Source: an uncultured Victivallis sp.
GTDB taxonomy: Bacteria; Verrucomicrobiota; Lentisphaeria; Victivallales; Victivallaceae
Reading direction: 5' to 3'
Assembly: GCF_944391105.1 (NCBI RefSeq)
Contig: NZ_CALXSK010000006.1
Span: forward strand, 1-64,000
DNA: 64,000 nucleotides
The notes under the pieces are model-generated. The model was not told the DNA's origin. It did no database searches and was given only the letters and a program-made list of their open reading frames with translations. Below are positions 25,248 to 34,999 of the stretch, in pieces. Within the stretch, counting starts at the first letter, position 1; every line of letters begins with the position of its first letter. A program made the position numbers and the translations under genes.

Positions 25248-26378
25248 ATGGACGAGAATAATCTTGCGATACGGCGCGAATTGATGAAGAGCGCCCGTCA
25301 GGTGGTGGTCAAGGCCGGGACCCGGCTTCTGACCAGTCAGGAGGCGATTTCCGAACTCGTGTCCGGCATCGATCTGCTGCGGCGGGACGGTCGCCGGGTT
25401 CTGCTGGTGACTTCCGGTGCGGTCGGCATGGGGATGAGGGCGCTGAATCTGACGAAGCGTCCGAAGGAGCTTGCGCAGGTGCAGGCGCTTGCCGCGATCG
25501 GCCAGAGCCGGTTGATGGCGATCTACGAGGAGGAGTGCCGGAAACGCGGTTTCGGCACTGCCCAGTTGTTGCTGACCGCCTCCGATCTGCGGAACCGCGA
25601 ACGCTATTTGAACGTGATGAACTGCATCGGAGCGTTGTGGGACGCGGGGGTTCTGCCGGTGGTGAATGAGAACGATTCGGTTTCGGTGAGCGAGCTGAAG
25701 TTCGGTGACAACGACACGCTTGCGGGAATGCTCGCTTCGCTGACCGATTCCCGGCTGACGGTGATCCTCACAACCGAGCAGGGGTTGCGCAAACGCAATG
25801 AGGATGGCACTCTCGGGGAGCGGATCTCCGTGGTGAAGGAGGTTTCCGAATCGGTTCGAGCCATGGCCGGAGGGACCGACAACTCCGAGTTTTCCATCGG
25901 CGGAATGAGCTCGAAAATCCATGCGGCCGAACTCGTTACCGCGTCCGGAGAATATCTCTGGATCGCAGACGGACGCGAGAAGGGGGCGCTCGGGCGGATT
26001 CTGGCGGGGGAGGATATCGGGACGGTTTTTCTGCCGCGGGCCCGCCGGATTCCGGGACGCAAGCGCTGGATCAGCTTTTTCAGCCGGGTTTCGGGTTCGC
26101 TTCTGGTGGATGCGGGGGCGGCCCGGGCGGTTCGCGAGCAGGGGCGCAGTCTGCTGCCGTCCGGTGTGAAATTTGTCTCGGGCGAGTTCAAGCGCGGAGA
26201 CACGGTTGAAATCGCCGGACCCGACGGCGTGCCGTTTGCGCGTGGTCTTGTGAATTTCGATGCGGCCGACTGTCTGCGGATTTGCGGGCAGAGTTCCGTG
26301 CGCGTCCACTCGATTCTCGGACCGAATGTTGACGAGGAACTCATTCATCGCGATAACCTTACGTTGAATTTGCCATGA
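25248..26378 (+). CDS. proB: glutamate 5-kinase with PUA domain
   Basis: 376 residues. It phosphorylates glutamate to glutamyl 5-phosphate, the first step of proline synthesis. The amino-acid kinase domain shows VVKAGTRLL, VTSGAVGMGM, NENDSVSV and the FGDNDTLAG segment. The C-terminal about 95 residues form the PUA domain found in E. coli-type enzymes. Feedback control by proline is usual for the family. proA is not adjacent. The last bases overlap the miaB start by four, so the two share a transcript. Confidence 0.93.
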   Translation: MDENNLAIRRELMKSARQVVVKAGTRLLTSQEAISELVSGIDLLRRDGRRVLLVTSGAVGMGMRALNLTKRPKELAQVQALAAIGQSRLMAIYEEECRKRGFGTAQLLLTASDLRNRERYLNVMNCIGALWDAGVLPVVNENDSVSVSELKFGDNDTLAGMLASLTDSRLTVILTTEQGLRKRNEDGTLGERISVVKEVSESVRAMAGGTDNSEFSIGGMSSKIHAAELVTASGEYLWIADGREKGALGRILAGEDIGTVFLPRARRIPGRKRWISFFSRVSGSLLVDAGAARAVREQGRSLLPSGVKFVSGEFKRGDTVEIAGPDGVPFARGLVNFDAADCLRICGQSSVRVHSILGPNVDEELIHRDNLTLNLP

Positions 26379-27715
26379 AGATCCATATCAAGACCTACGG
26401 TTGCCAGATGAACGAGCGCGACTCCGAAGCGCTGGCCGGAATGTTGATCGAAGCCGGTCATACGATGGTCGATGTCGAGGAGGAAGCCGACGTCCTGTTG
26501 TTCAATACCTGCAGTGTTCGCGAGCAGGCGGAACGCAAGGCGAAGGGCAAGATCGGCTATATGAAAAAACTCAAGGCGAAGAATCCCGATCTCGTTATCG
26601 GAGCGCTCGGCTGCATGGCGCAACGTCTTGGAAATGAATTGCTGAACGAGCTTCCGCATCTTGATTTCGTGCTTGGTACCGGGCAACTGCACACGCTTGT
26701 GCCGCTGATCGAATCGATTCGGGAGGAGCGCCGCCAGGTCGCCTCGATTGCGGAGTCGGCCGATGTTCTGACCGGAATGGGGAACCATTACCGGCCGTCG
26801 GGCGATCCGTCCGGCTTCAAGGCGCAGATTGCGATCACCCGGGGCTGCAACCGTTTCTGCAGTTACTGCATCGTGCCCTATGTGCGTGGCCGGGAGATCA
26901 GCCGTGAGCAGGCGGATGTGGTCGCCGAGGCGCGCATGCTGGTCGAGGACGGGGCGAAGGAGATCATGCTGCTCGGTCAGAATGTCGCGGCTTACGGTTG
27001 GGGGGGGAACATCAATCCACCGCCGGCGGGCGTTTCCCCTTTCGCGGAACTGCTTGAAGAGCTCGACCGGATTCCGGAGTTGCTGCGCATCCGGTTCACC
27101 TCGCCGTATCCTACCTATTTCAATGACCGGCTGATCGGGGCGATCGCGTCGAGCCGGACGGTTTGCCGCAACATCCATCTGCCGCTGCAATCGGGTTCGG
27201 ACCGGATTTTGAAGGCGATGAACCGGCAGTATACGGCAGATGGCTACCGGCAGGTGGTTCACGCGATTCGGCAGGCGATTCCGGATGTGACGTTTTCGAC
27301 TGATGTGATCGTCGGGTTTCCCGGCGAGACAGAGGATGATTTCAGGATGACACGTGATTTGATGAATGAGGTTGGATATGATAACAGCTTCATTTTCAAG
27401 TATTCGCCCCGTCCTGGCGCGAAATCCGCCGAGATCGCCGACTCCGTCCCGCAGGAGGTGAAGGAGGAGCGCAATGCGGTTCTGCTGGAAGACCTGAAAA
27501 AGCGGGTTGCCGCTTCGTTGCGCACGCAGGTCGGGAGTGTGCAGGAGGTGCTCGTGGAAGGGACGAGCCCGCGCAATCCGGAGCGCTGGAGCGGTCGAAC
27601 CGGAACGAACCGGGTGATTCATTTTCTGCCGGATTCCGGCATCCGGGCCGGAACATTGCGCCGGGTGCGGATCACGCGCGCGGGGAGCGTTTCGCTTTTC
27701 GGGGAACTGCTCTGA
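26375..27715 (+). CDS. miaB: tRNA-2-methylthio-N6-dimethylallyladenosine synthase
   Basis: 446-residue radical-SAM methylthiotransferase that modifies A37 of tRNAs reading UNN codons. The N-terminal UPF0004 domain begins HIKTYGCQMN with a Cys for the second cluster (others in NTCSVRE and GALGCMAQ). The SAM cluster motif GCNRFCSYCIVPYVRG is at about 155 to 170. A TRAM domain closes the protein. Start by ATGA overlap with proB. A glycosyltransferase gene follows 26 bases downstream. Confidence 0.95.
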   Translation: MKIHIKTYGCQMNERDSEALAGMLIEAGHTMVDVEEEADVLLFNTCSVREQAERKAKGKIGYMKKLKAKNPDLVIGALGCMAQRLGNELLNELPHLDFVLGTGQLHTLVPLIESIREERRQVASIAESADVLTGMGNHYRPSGDPSGFKAQIAITRGCNRFCSYCIVPYVRGREISREQADVVAEARMLVEDGAKEIMLLGQNVAAYGWGGNINPPPAGVSPFAELLEELDRIPELLRIRFTSPYPTYFNDRLIGAIASSRTVCRNIHLPLQSGSDRILKAMNRQYTADGYRQVVHAIRQAIPDVTFSTDVIVGFPGETEDDFRMTRDLMNEVGYDNSFIFKYSPRPGAKSAEIADSVPQEVKEERNAVLLEDLKKRVAASLRTQVGSVQEVLVEGTSPRNPERWSGRTGTNRVIHFLPDSGIRAGTLRRVRITRAGSVSLFGELL

Positions 27716-27741
27716 TTTCGTCTGGGTCGCGGAGGAGCATC

Positions 27742-28857
27742 TTGAGAGAGCGGGAATACGGTAAGTATTTGCAGAAGTGCAATTTGCTCCCTGTTGAGCC
27801 TGCACCGGTTCCATCGGGTGTACGGTGTGTCGCGGTGATTCCCGCCTGTGACGAACTTGAGACGATCGGGCGGACGCTGGAGTCGCTCAGGGTTCCGGAC
27901 GATTGCGCCGTGCTGGTGGTGGTGAATCATCCTGCTGAAGCGGCTCCCCGCGTGAAAGAGGCGTCCGCCGGGCTGGTGTGTCAGCTGCGCCGCGGCGCGT
28001 TGGTCTGCCGGAATCTGCACTGGATTTATGCCCCTGATCTTCATGGCGGGGTCGGCGAAGCACGAAAACTCGGTATGGATGCGGCAGTCGCTTCGCAGAA
28101 GGCGGAACTGCTTGAGCATTTGATTCTTGCCTCACTGGATGCGGATACGGTCGTCGAGGCCGATTACTTTCCTGCGATTTTGAATGCATTCGGACATGAG
28201 CCACGGCCGGAGGCACTGTCGATCCCGTTCCGGCACCTGCCGGGGGAGACTCCTGACGAGGAGCGTGCGATCCGGCAGTATGAGGGGTATCTGGAACGCT
28301 ATGTTGCGAAATTGCGCGAAGCGGGTTCTCCCTATGCGTTTCAGACGGTCGGCTCGGCTTTTGCTGTTCGTTTCGACGCCTACATCCGGGCGGGGGGGAT
28401 GCGAATCCGCAAGGGAGGCGAGGATTTCTATTTTCTGCAGGCGGTGGCGAAGAACGGTGTGGTTGCTGTCGGCGACAAAGTTCTTGTGCACCCGTCGGCG
28501 CGGCCGTCGGCGCGGGTTCCGTTCGGCACCGGCCCGGCGGTGAGAAAACTGATGGCCGGAGAGAAACTTTCCGAAATCTCCGACGAGGCGTTTGGCGCGC
28601 TTGGACAACTGCTGTCTCTGGCGCAGGACCCGGAGCTGTTGAATGATACGGAACTGTTTCTGGCGCAGATGGATTCATGCTGTTCCGATTTTCTGCGTTC
28701 CGAAGGATTTTCCGATGTGTGGCCGAAGGTTCTCGCAAATACGCCGAAGCGAACCGACGCCCGGATTGCGGCCTTTCACCGCTGGTTCGATGGATTGCGG
28801 ACATTGCGTTGTCTGCACACATTTGACCGCAAAGCCGCTTCCGGATCGGAGAATTGA
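27742..28857 (+). CDS. family 2-type glycosyltransferase
   Basis: 371 residues starting with TTG, seven bases after a GGAGG site. The GT-A fold is seen in CVAVIPACDELETIGRTLESL at about 28 to 48, the DxD-type LASLDADTVVE at about 131 and a later GGEDFYF acidic motif. No membrane segment, so cytoplasmic or peripheral. About 100 helical residues extend the C-terminus. Donor and acceptor unknown; glycan or glycolipid assembly likely. Confidence 0.72.
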   Translation: MREREYGKYLQKCNLLPVEPAPVPSGVRCVAVIPACDELETIGRTLESLRVPDDCAVLVVVNHPAEAAPRVKEASAGLVCQLRRGALVCRNLHWIYAPDLHGGVGEARKLGMDAAVASQKAELLEHLILASLDADTVVEADYFPAILNAFGHEPRPEALSIPFRHLPGETPDEERAIRQYEGYLERYVAKLREAGSPYAFQTVGSAFAVRFDAYIRAGGMRIRKGGEDFYFLQAVAKNGVVAVGDKVLVHPSARPSARVPFGTGPAVRKLMAGEKLSEISDEAFGALGQLLSLAQDPELLNDTELFLAQMDSCCSDFLRSEGFSDVWPKVLANTPKRTDARIAAFHRWFDGLRTLRCLHTFDRKAASGSEN

Positions 28858-28879
28858 TCGGGAAAATCACGGGAGGGAC

Positions 28880-28908
28880 TGGACATTTCCGGGATTCTCC
28901 TGTATATT
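28880..28908 (+). promoter_or_regulatory. ftsA promoter
   Basis: TGGACA at 28880, 17-base spacer, TATATT at 28903, 41 bases before the ftsA start. Confidence 0.6.
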
Positions 28909-28948
28909 CCAGAAAATGAGTCTGTCGCATTAATTCAACGGGGGGATC

Positions 28949-30226
28949 ATGTTTCATACCAGGAATATCGTGACCGCGATCGAAATCGGCACGTCGAAAA
29001 TGAATGTGCTGGTCGGCGAGGCGGGGACGGATGGTCGCGTGAGCGTGATCGGCCGCGGATCCGCCCCTTCCGCCGGATCGGTCGTCAAGGGTGAAATCGA
29101 GGACATGGAGCTTGCTTTCGAGCAGCTTGGCGCGGCGATCGCAGATGCGGAAAGTTCCTCGGAGGGGATGTTGAACAGCACGAGGATCGTGGTTGTGGCC
29201 GTGACCGGATGCCGCATAGAAGCGTTTCAGGGAATCGGTTCCGTCGTGGTGAAAAACGAAGAACACAAGGTCACGAGCAAGGAGCGTCTTGAGGCGCACG
29301 AAAATGCGCGGGTGCTGCAGCTTGCGACCGGGCGCGAGATCATCAACAGCTCCGAGTCGTACTTCACCATCGATGAGCGGCGGATCCGGAATCCGTTGAA
29401 TCACACCGCGAGCAAACTTGATGCCTATGTGCATGTTGTACATGCCGATGCGGCCCGTCTGGAGAATTTCCGATCGATCGTGCGCGATTCCGGATTTGAA
29501 GAGGCCACGATCGAAGTTGCGTTTTCTCCGCTGGCCGATGACTTCGGCATTCTTTCCGAAGAGGAGCGCGAACACGGGGTGCTGCTGGTGGATTTCGGCG
29601 CCGGAACGACGGAGTTCGTCGTGGAATACAACTCCGGTGTCCAGGCTTCCGGCGTGCTTCAGGTGGGGTTCGATCACGTCTGCAACGATTTGTCGCTGGG
29701 GCTGGATCTTCACATCGACGTCTGTCGCAAGATGATCGAGGACAAGTCGTTGCAGAAGGCGATGCGCGAGCGCCGTGAATACATGGAGTTCCCGAGTTCA
29801 ACCGGTCGTGTCCGCCGGATTCCGCTCTCTTCCTTCGAGGCGATTGTCGATGCCCGCATCCGTGAGACGTTTGAGATCATCCGCGCCATGGCTTCGGCGC
29901 AGGGGGCGCCTGCCGTTCTGGATGCGGGAGGAGTTCTGACAGGAGGAGGTGCGTTGTTCGAGCGAACTGCTCCACTGTTCGGTGAGGTGTTCGACATGTC
30001 CTGCCGGATCGGGCAGCCGTTCGAGGCGGGAGGTGCTCTGACGGGGCTTGACACTCCCCGTTGCAGCACGATCTGGGGAGCATTGAAGATTGCCGGATAT
30101 TATAACGAGTTGAACGGCGGTCAGAGTGCTCGCGGCATGGTCGGGAGTCTGATCGACGCGGTTGATGGAGTTTTGAACCGGACGCGTCTCGGGTGGCTGA
30201 ATTTCCGGGATGCGTGGAAGGGGTGA
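28949..30226 (+). CDS. ftsA: cell division protein FtsA
   Basis: 425-residue actin-fold protein that ties the FtsZ ring to the membrane. Nucleotide-binding landmarks are AIEIGTSKMNVLVGE (about 10; usual form DIGTTK), LLVDFGAGTTEFVVE (about 210) and LTGGGALFE (about 331). The C-terminus ends LGWLNFRDAWKG, an amphipathic helix like the usual membrane-targeting tail. It is the first gene of a three-gene unit with a divergent ftsZ and an unknown membrane protein, three bases apart or overlapping. Confidence 0.88.
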   Translation: MFHTRNIVTAIEIGTSKMNVLVGEAGTDGRVSVIGRGSAPSAGSVVKGEIEDMELAFEQLGAAIADAESSSEGMLNSTRIVVVAVTGCRIEAFQGIGSVVVKNEEHKVTSKERLEAHENARVLQLATGREIINSSESYFTIDERRIRNPLNHTASKLDAYVHVVHADAARLENFRSIVRDSGFEEATIEVAFSPLADDFGILSEEEREHGVLLVDFGAGTTEFVVEYNSGVQASGVLQVGFDHVCNDLSLGLDLHIDVCRKMIEDKSLQKAMRERREYMEFPSSTGRVRRIPLSSFEAIVDARIRETFEIIRAMASAQGAPAVLDAGGVLTGGGALFERTAPLFGEVFDMSCRIGQPFEAGGALTGLDTPRCSTIWGALKIAGYYNELNGGQSARGMVGSLIDAVDGVLNRTRLGWLNFRDAWKG

Positions 30227-30229
30227 CCG

Positions 30230-31432
30230 ATGATGGACGAGAGGAAGATCACCGTTCTGGGAATCGGCGGAAGCGGGTGCCGGATCGTCGGAATTCTGAA
30301 GAATAATCCGCTCGCGTCACCGCTCCACCTGGTGGCGATTGACAGCGATGCAGCGGGGCTTGAATCCTCGGGGCTCGATGAGAATTTCCGGCTGCTGGCC
30401 GGAGAGCGCTGGCGGAACGGGCGTGGCTGCGGCGGCAGCGTCATCGACGGGCAGCGGGTGGTTGCACACGAACGCAGCCGCATTGAAAAGTTGCTTGACG
30501 GGGCTTCGTTTCTGCTCGTGGTCGGCGGTCTCGGACGGGGAACCGCCTCCGGTGGCATGTCGGTTGTGCTTTCCGTGGCACGGAAGCTGGAGATTCCGAC
30601 GCTGTTTGTCGTGACGCTGCCGTTTACACTTGAGGGGCACAGTCGCCGCAAGATTGCCGAAGATACGGTGAAAAATGAGCTGCTTGGGCTCGCGGATGCT
30701 GTGATTTGTCTTCCGAATGATCTGTTGTTTTCGGTTCTTGAGCCGACTACGCCGTTGTCGAATGCGTTCAAGCTGGCGGATCAGGAGCTGTCCCGCACGG
30801 TGCTGGCGTTGACGATGGTGCTGCTGCATGGGAACCTGCTCGCCGCTGATTTCGGGAGTTTCATCACGCTTTTGAAGAAGAAGAAAAGTTTCTGCAGCAT
30901 CGGCGTCGGAGTCGCCTCGGATGAGATGGAGCCTGAGAAACGCGGCGAGGCCGCCATGGAGCGGTTGCTGCAATCTCCTTTGCTCGGAGGGGCGGACAAG
31001 CTCGGGGATGCGGATGCGGTGATCTTCACTCTGCTCGGCGGGCCGGAGTTGTCGCTCGGGGAGAGCCGGCATATTTTGGAACTCGCTGCGCGCCAGGTGA
31101 AACCGGATACGCAACTGATTGTAGGTGCAGCCACTGGCGAGGAGTGGGCGAATCAGATTCAGCTCTCGGCCGTCACGGTCAAATTCGATGCCGAGAGTGA
31201 AGCCGCAGAGCTTTTACGCAGCAGTTCCGCGCCGCATCCGCGTCGAACCCGTGCCGGTTTTGCCGGGGCGCATGGCGTGGACGGAGATCAGCTGACGTTG
31301 CCGTTGGAACCGGTTTCCAAGGGCATCATGGAACGTGGTCCGCAGGTGAAGTGGGGGAATGAGGAGCTTGATGTGCCGACTTTCAAGCGGCGCAACATCA
31401 CGGTGGACAACGGCAAAACGGGAGTGGAGTAA
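30230..31432 (+). CDS. ftsZ: divergent FtsZ
   Basis: 400 residues. It is recognisable as FtsZ by position after ftsA, by GIGGSGCRIV at about 12, by LLVVGGLGRGTASGG at about 99, by VVTLPFTLEG and LPNDLL, and by the C-terminal peptide DVPTFKRRN. That tail resembles the usual DIPAFLRK, which binds FtsA/ZipA. Differences are marked: the tubulin signature GGGTGTG is GRGTASG, and the T7 synergy loop, normally NxDFAD, reads AADFGS, losing the Asn and the second Asp used for GTP hydrolysis. It probably still forms the division ring, perhaps with slow GTPase. Whether another FtsZ exists is not visible. Confidence 0.82.
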   Translation: MMDERKITVLGIGGSGCRIVGILKNNPLASPLHLVAIDSDAAGLESSGLDENFRLLAGERWRNGRGCGGSVIDGQRVVAHERSRIEKLLDGASFLLVVGGLGRGTASGGMSVVLSVARKLEIPTLFVVTLPFTLEGHSRRKIAEDTVKNELLGLADAVICLPNDLLFSVLEPTTPLSNAFKLADQELSRTVLALTMVLLHGNLLAADFGSFITLLKKKKSFCSIGVGVASDEMEPEKRGEAAMERLLQSPLLGGADKLGDADAVIFTLLGGPELSLGESRHILELAARQVKPDTQLIVGAATGEEWANQIQLSAVTVKFDAESEAAELLRSSSAPHPRRTRAGFAGAHGVDGDQLTLPLEPVSKGIMERGPQVKWGNEELDVPTFKRRNITVDNGKTGVE

Positions 31433-33201
31433 TGGAGGAGCTTAAGGCTGTGCTGGCCCGGGCCAATCTGGGGCAGGTCGCTTTGTTGACGATTCCCTGG
31501 ACTTTGCTTCAAGTCGGTGGATTCTGGGCGCTTGCCGATGCACGGGCCGGGATTGCCGGAGTGATCGGGATCGGCATTGCCGCCGTTGCCTCGTTTCTGA
31601 TTCTCGCTTTTGTTTATCACCGAAACCAAATCAAACTTGCGAATCTCATTCTGCTTCGGAGCGGCGGAATCGAGTCTGAGTTTTATGGCTTCTTTTCTCT
31701 GTTCCGGTTCTGGAGCGCCCGGCTGGAATTGGTTCGCAGTCGGATTCCCGGGTATGTCAACGCGTTGAGAGTGAACTATATCGCTTTGCCGCTGGCTTTT
31801 CTCGCCGCGATACTGGAGTTCTGGGGCGGCGCGTTGTTTCTGACGCTGGTCTGGTGTGTTACCGGGATTCTGGTCCGTTCAGCCGTCGTTCGCGCGGTGA
31901 CGGGGGAGAGTACAGCTGTATCCGGCAGGGTCAGGTGGGGGATCGTTCTGCTGTTTGTCGTCTCCGCAGTCGGCTGGGCTTATGTCCGGTACGAGGCGGC
32001 TTCTGCGGAAGAGATTTACCGGGAAAAGGTTGCGCAGCTTCAGAAAGAGTCCTTTTTATTGACCGGGGCGGAGTTGGCCGCGCATTATGAGCTGAAGGGG
32101 GAGAATGGTGCGGATGCCGTGAGGGCGTTGACGCATTTCCCGGAAATCCCGGATTCTCTGAGGCGCCTGGCTGCGCCGGTGTGGGTGACGGACGTTTCGC
32201 CCGATGCCTATGGCGAGCTTGAAAAATTCGTGTTTGAAAACCGTGCGTTTCTGGATCAGCTTGCGAAGATCGCCCGGAATCGGTCCGCCCGTCTCGGTTT
32301 TGAGTTTGAGAAGGGGATCGATGGAAGGGGAGGGGAGGAGTTGTCGGCACGTTACCGGATGCTGGAAGAGATGGAACGGCTCGGTTTCTATTCTTACGCG
32401 GCGGTCGGCAACAGCCGGAGAGTGGAGGAAAGCTGGAATGTACTGGGGGCTCTCCGCCGTCAGTTGAGCGGAGAGCCGCTGCTGGCGGGAAGTGCCGTCG
32501 TCATGGAGATGGAATCCAGGCGTCTCGACGCGCTTGAGCGGTTGCTGAATGAATTCGGAATCCATTCGAAGAAAGAGGCGGATTTTTTTGCCGGCGATCT
32601 TGCCGTATCGGAGAAGGAACTTGCGGAGAATCTCCGGTTTGCCTTGAAAGGGGAAGTTGCACTGCATCGGATTTCGGGACAGAACCCGTTCCCAGGGTGG
32701 AAATTGCAAGGGCGCGGCAGCCGTTCTCTTGCCCGGGTTTTTCCCGCGCTCGACTGGATTCGGAGCGGCAGCAGTGCGGTTTATCTGGAGGGGATGAGCC
32801 GATTCGAATCCGCGGTAGGAGAGCCGGAGAAGTATGCCGGGATCCGGTCGAGCCTCGCCGGTCTGCCGGTCGGACTGACTCCCGGCGTCTCTGCACTGCA
32901 TGCCGCGGATGCGGTTGTCGCGCGTTATCGGGGATTGGTTCGGAGGATGCGTGCGGGAGGCGTCGCTCTCTGGCTGGATCGTTATCGTCAGGCGCACGGA
33001 GCATTCCCTGATACGCTGGCCGAGCTGAAGAAGGAGTTTCCTGATGCCGTCTGCACGGATCCTCTGTCGGGTGAAACGCTGAAATACGAAAAAAAGAAGT
33101 TTTCCGTCGAAGCAACGGAGCCTGCTTCGGGGGTGACGCGGCAGCGTTGGACGGATGGTGCCGTGATCGGAGGAGACGCGGGTTTCCGGATCATTCGGTG
33201 A
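31432..33201 (+). CDS. unknown membrane protein downstream of ftsZ
   Basis: 589 residues, no family recognised. About five hydrophobic segments lie in residues 13 to 190; the rest is a large soluble, mostly helical domain, presumably extracytoplasmic. The last 60 residues (AHGAFPDTLAEL, CTDPLSGETLKYEKK) resemble the C-terminal part of GspG-like pseudopilins and of periplasmic proteins sharing that module. The start shares one base with the ftsZ stop (TAATG), so translation is coupled. This suggests a division-linked membrane protein, but the link is by position only. A weaker alternative is envelope transport. Confidence 0.6.
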   Translation: MEELKAVLARANLGQVALLTIPWTLLQVGGFWALADARAGIAGVIGIGIAAVASFLILAFVYHRNQIKLANLILLRSGGIESEFYGFFSLFRFWSARLELVRSRIPGYVNALRVNYIALPLAFLAAILEFWGGALFLTLVWCVTGILVRSAVVRAVTGESTAVSGRVRWGIVLLFVVSAVGWAYVRYEAASAEEIYREKVAQLQKESFLLTGAELAAHYELKGENGADAVRALTHFPEIPDSLRRLAAPVWVTDVSPDAYGELEKFVFENRAFLDQLAKIARNRSARLGFEFEKGIDGRGGEELSARYRMLEEMERLGFYSYAAVGNSRRVEESWNVLGALRRQLSGEPLLAGSAVVMEMESRRLDALERLLNEFGIHSKKEADFFAGDLAVSEKELAENLRFALKGEVALHRISGQNPFPGWKLQGRGSRSLARVFPALDWIRSGSSAVYLEGMSRFESAVGEPEKYAGIRSSLAGLPVGLTPGVSALHAADAVVARYRGLVRRMRAGGVALWLDRYRQAHGAFPDTLAELKKEFPDAVCTDPLSGETLKYEKKKFSVEATEPASGVTRQRWTDGAVIGGDAGFRIIR

Positions 33202-33244
33202 AGCAATTGCGCCGGAAAAGGGGGATGACGGGTGTTGATCGGCC

Positions 33245-33344
33245 TTGTTTTGAGGGGGAAATCGGTGGTATGATGAGAGAAAGACGGTTTTTTTTGAAAA
33301 AAAGCTGTTTTTTGATTTGCAAATGAAATCAAATGGAATATATT
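33245..33344 (+). promoter_or_regulatory. promoter region of the tRNA-Leu gene
   Basis: TTGCAA at 33317, 16-base spacer, TATATT at 33339, 54 bases before the tRNA. T- and A-tracts at 33287 to 33313 lie just upstream. A second possible promoter, TTGTTT at 33245 and TATGAT at 33269, has an 18-base spacer. Confidence 0.6.
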
Positions 33345-33398
33345 AGGAAATGTGATTCGCGGAATCGGAACGGTTGAAGCGGTCACGACAACAGACGT

Positions 33399-33483
33399 GC
33401 TCGGGTGGCGGAATTGGCAGACGCGTATGGTTGAGGTCCATATGGAGCAATCCTTGGGGGTTCAAGTCCCCCCTCGAGTACCA
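33399..33483 (+). tRNA. tRNA-Leu(GAG)
   Basis: 85 bases with encoded CCA. Acceptor GCTCGGG pairs with CTCGAGT, anticodon loop TTGAGGT gives GAG, a class II variable arm follows, and the T-arm is GGGGGTTCAAGTCCCCC. Confidence 0.93.
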
Positions 33484-33590
33484 TTTTTTAGCAGAATAGG
33501 AACGATTCCGGATGCGGGAATATGAGCCGGCGTGTGGAAAGACATGCCGGTCTCTTTGTCGGAAGCGGTCGGTTTTTATAGTAGGGTTAT

Positions 33591-33666
33591 GCCCACATAG
33601 CTCAGTCGGTAGAGCACATCCTTGGTAAGGATGAGGTCAGCGGTTCAAGTCCGCTTGTGGGCTCCA
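33591..33666 (+). tRNA. tRNA-Thr(GGT)
   Basis: 76 bases with encoded CCA. Acceptor GCCCACA/TGTGGGC, anticodon loop TTGGTAA giving GGT, T-loop TTCAAGT. Confidence 0.93.
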
Positions 33667-33721
33667 TATTTCGAATAGAAAATTTCAGGCGAAAAAACTC
33701 TAAACCTTTCAGGAGGGAAAA

Positions 33722-34918
33722 ATGGCTAAGGAAAAATTCGAAAGAACCAAGCCTCACGTCAACATCGGTACCATCGGTCACGTCGACCATGGCAAGACGA
33801 CTCTGACTGCTGCGATCACCATGGTGCTGAACAAGAAGTTCGGCGGTGAAGTCCGCAAGTACGACGAGATTGACAATGCTCCGGAAGAGAAGGAGCGCGG
33901 AATCACGATCAACACGGCGCACGTCGAGTATCAGACCGCGAACCGTCACTATGCGCACGTCGACTGCCCGGGACACGCTGACTATGTGAAGAACATGATT
34001 ACCGGTGCGGCTCAGATGGACGGTGCGATTCTTGTGATCGCGGCGACCGACGGCCCGATGGCGCAGACCCGCGAGCACGTGCTTCTCGCCCGTCAGGTGG
34101 GCGTTCCGGCGATCGTGGTGTTCCTGAACAAGGTTGACCAGCTGGACGATCCCGAGCTTCTTGAGCTCGTCGAAATGGAGATCCGCGAGCTGCTTTCGAG
34201 CTATGACTTCCCGGGCGATGAGACCCCGATTATCCGTGGTTCCGCGCTGAAGGCTGTCGAGGCCGAAGGCGACCTGGACAATCCGGCCAGCCAGTGCATT
34301 CTTGAGCTCATGGATGCAGTTGACAGCTTCATCCCCGAGCCGAAGCGTGATATCGATCAGCCGTTCCTGATGCCGATCGAGGACGTGTTCTCGATTGAAG
34401 GCCGTGGTACCGTGGTTACCGGCCGTGTCGAGCGCGGAATCATCAAGCTCAATGACGAAGTTGAGATCATCGGTCTGAAGCCGACGGTGAAGACGACCGT
34501 TACCGGCATCGAAATGTTCCGGAAACTTCTCGACCAGGGCCAGGCCGGCGACAACATCGGCTGCCTGCTCCGCGGCACGAAGAAGGAGGATGTCGAGCGC
34601 GGTCAGGTTCTGGCCAAGCCGGGCAGCGTGACCCCGCACACGAAGTTCAAGGGCGAGATCTACGTTCTGTCGAAAGAGGAAGGTGGCCGTCACACGCCGT
34701 TCTTCAACAACTATCGTCCGCAGTTCTACTTCCGTACGACCGACGTGACCGGTACGATCACCCTGAAGGAAGGCACCGAGATGGTTATGCCGGGTGACAA
34801 TACCACGATCACGGTTGAGCTGATCGCTCCGATTGCGATGGAAAAAGGTCTGCGTTTCGCGATCCGTGAAGGCGGCCGCACGGTTGCCTCCGGCCGGGTT
34901 ACCGAGATCATCGAGTAA
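33722..34918 (+). CDS. tuf: elongation factor Tu
   Basis: 398-residue GTPase that brings aminoacyl-tRNA to the ribosome. G1 is GHVDHGKT, with DCPGHADYV and NKVDQLDD as G3 and G4; the effector loop is in [15 protein letters not shown]. Domains 2 and 3 are intact to [12 protein letters not shown]. Strong AGGAGGG site. It stands between tRNA-Thr and rpmG, the common tufB-type context, with fusA elsewhere in the window. Confidence 0.98.
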   Translation: MAKEKFERTKPHVNIGTIGHVDHGKTTLTAAITMVLNKKFGGEVRKYDEIDNAPEEKERGITINTAHVEYQTANRHYAHVDCPGHADYVKNMITGAAQMDGAILVIAATDGPMAQTREHVLLARQVGVPAIVVFLNKVDQLDDPELLELVEMEIRELLSSYDFPGDETPIIRGSALKAVEAEGDLDNPASQCILELMDAVDSFIPEPKRDIDQPFLMPIEDVFSIEGRGTVVTGRVERGIIKLNDEVEIIGLKPTVKTTVTGIEMFRKLLDQGQAGDNIGCLLRGTKKEDVERGQVLAKPGSVTPHTKFKGEIYVLSKEEGGRHTPFFNNYRPQFYFRTTDVTGTITLKEGTEMVMPGDNTTITVELIAPIAMEKGLRFAIREGGRTVASGRVTEIIE

Positions 34919-34940
34919 TAATTCGGCCCCGTAGAAATCC

Positions 34941-34970
34941 CCCGGGCCGTCGGTTATGCGGCGGCTCGGG
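34941..34970 (+). terminator. GC-rich hairpin between tuf and rpmG
   Basis: Twelve-base arms CCCGGGCCGTCG and CGGCGGCTCGGG pair with two G-U, loop of six. The T-run after it is weak, so partial termination or mRNA processing is as likely as full termination. Confidence 0.5.
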
Positions 34971-34999
34971 AGTTTCGTGTAACACTAGGGTAAGAAATT

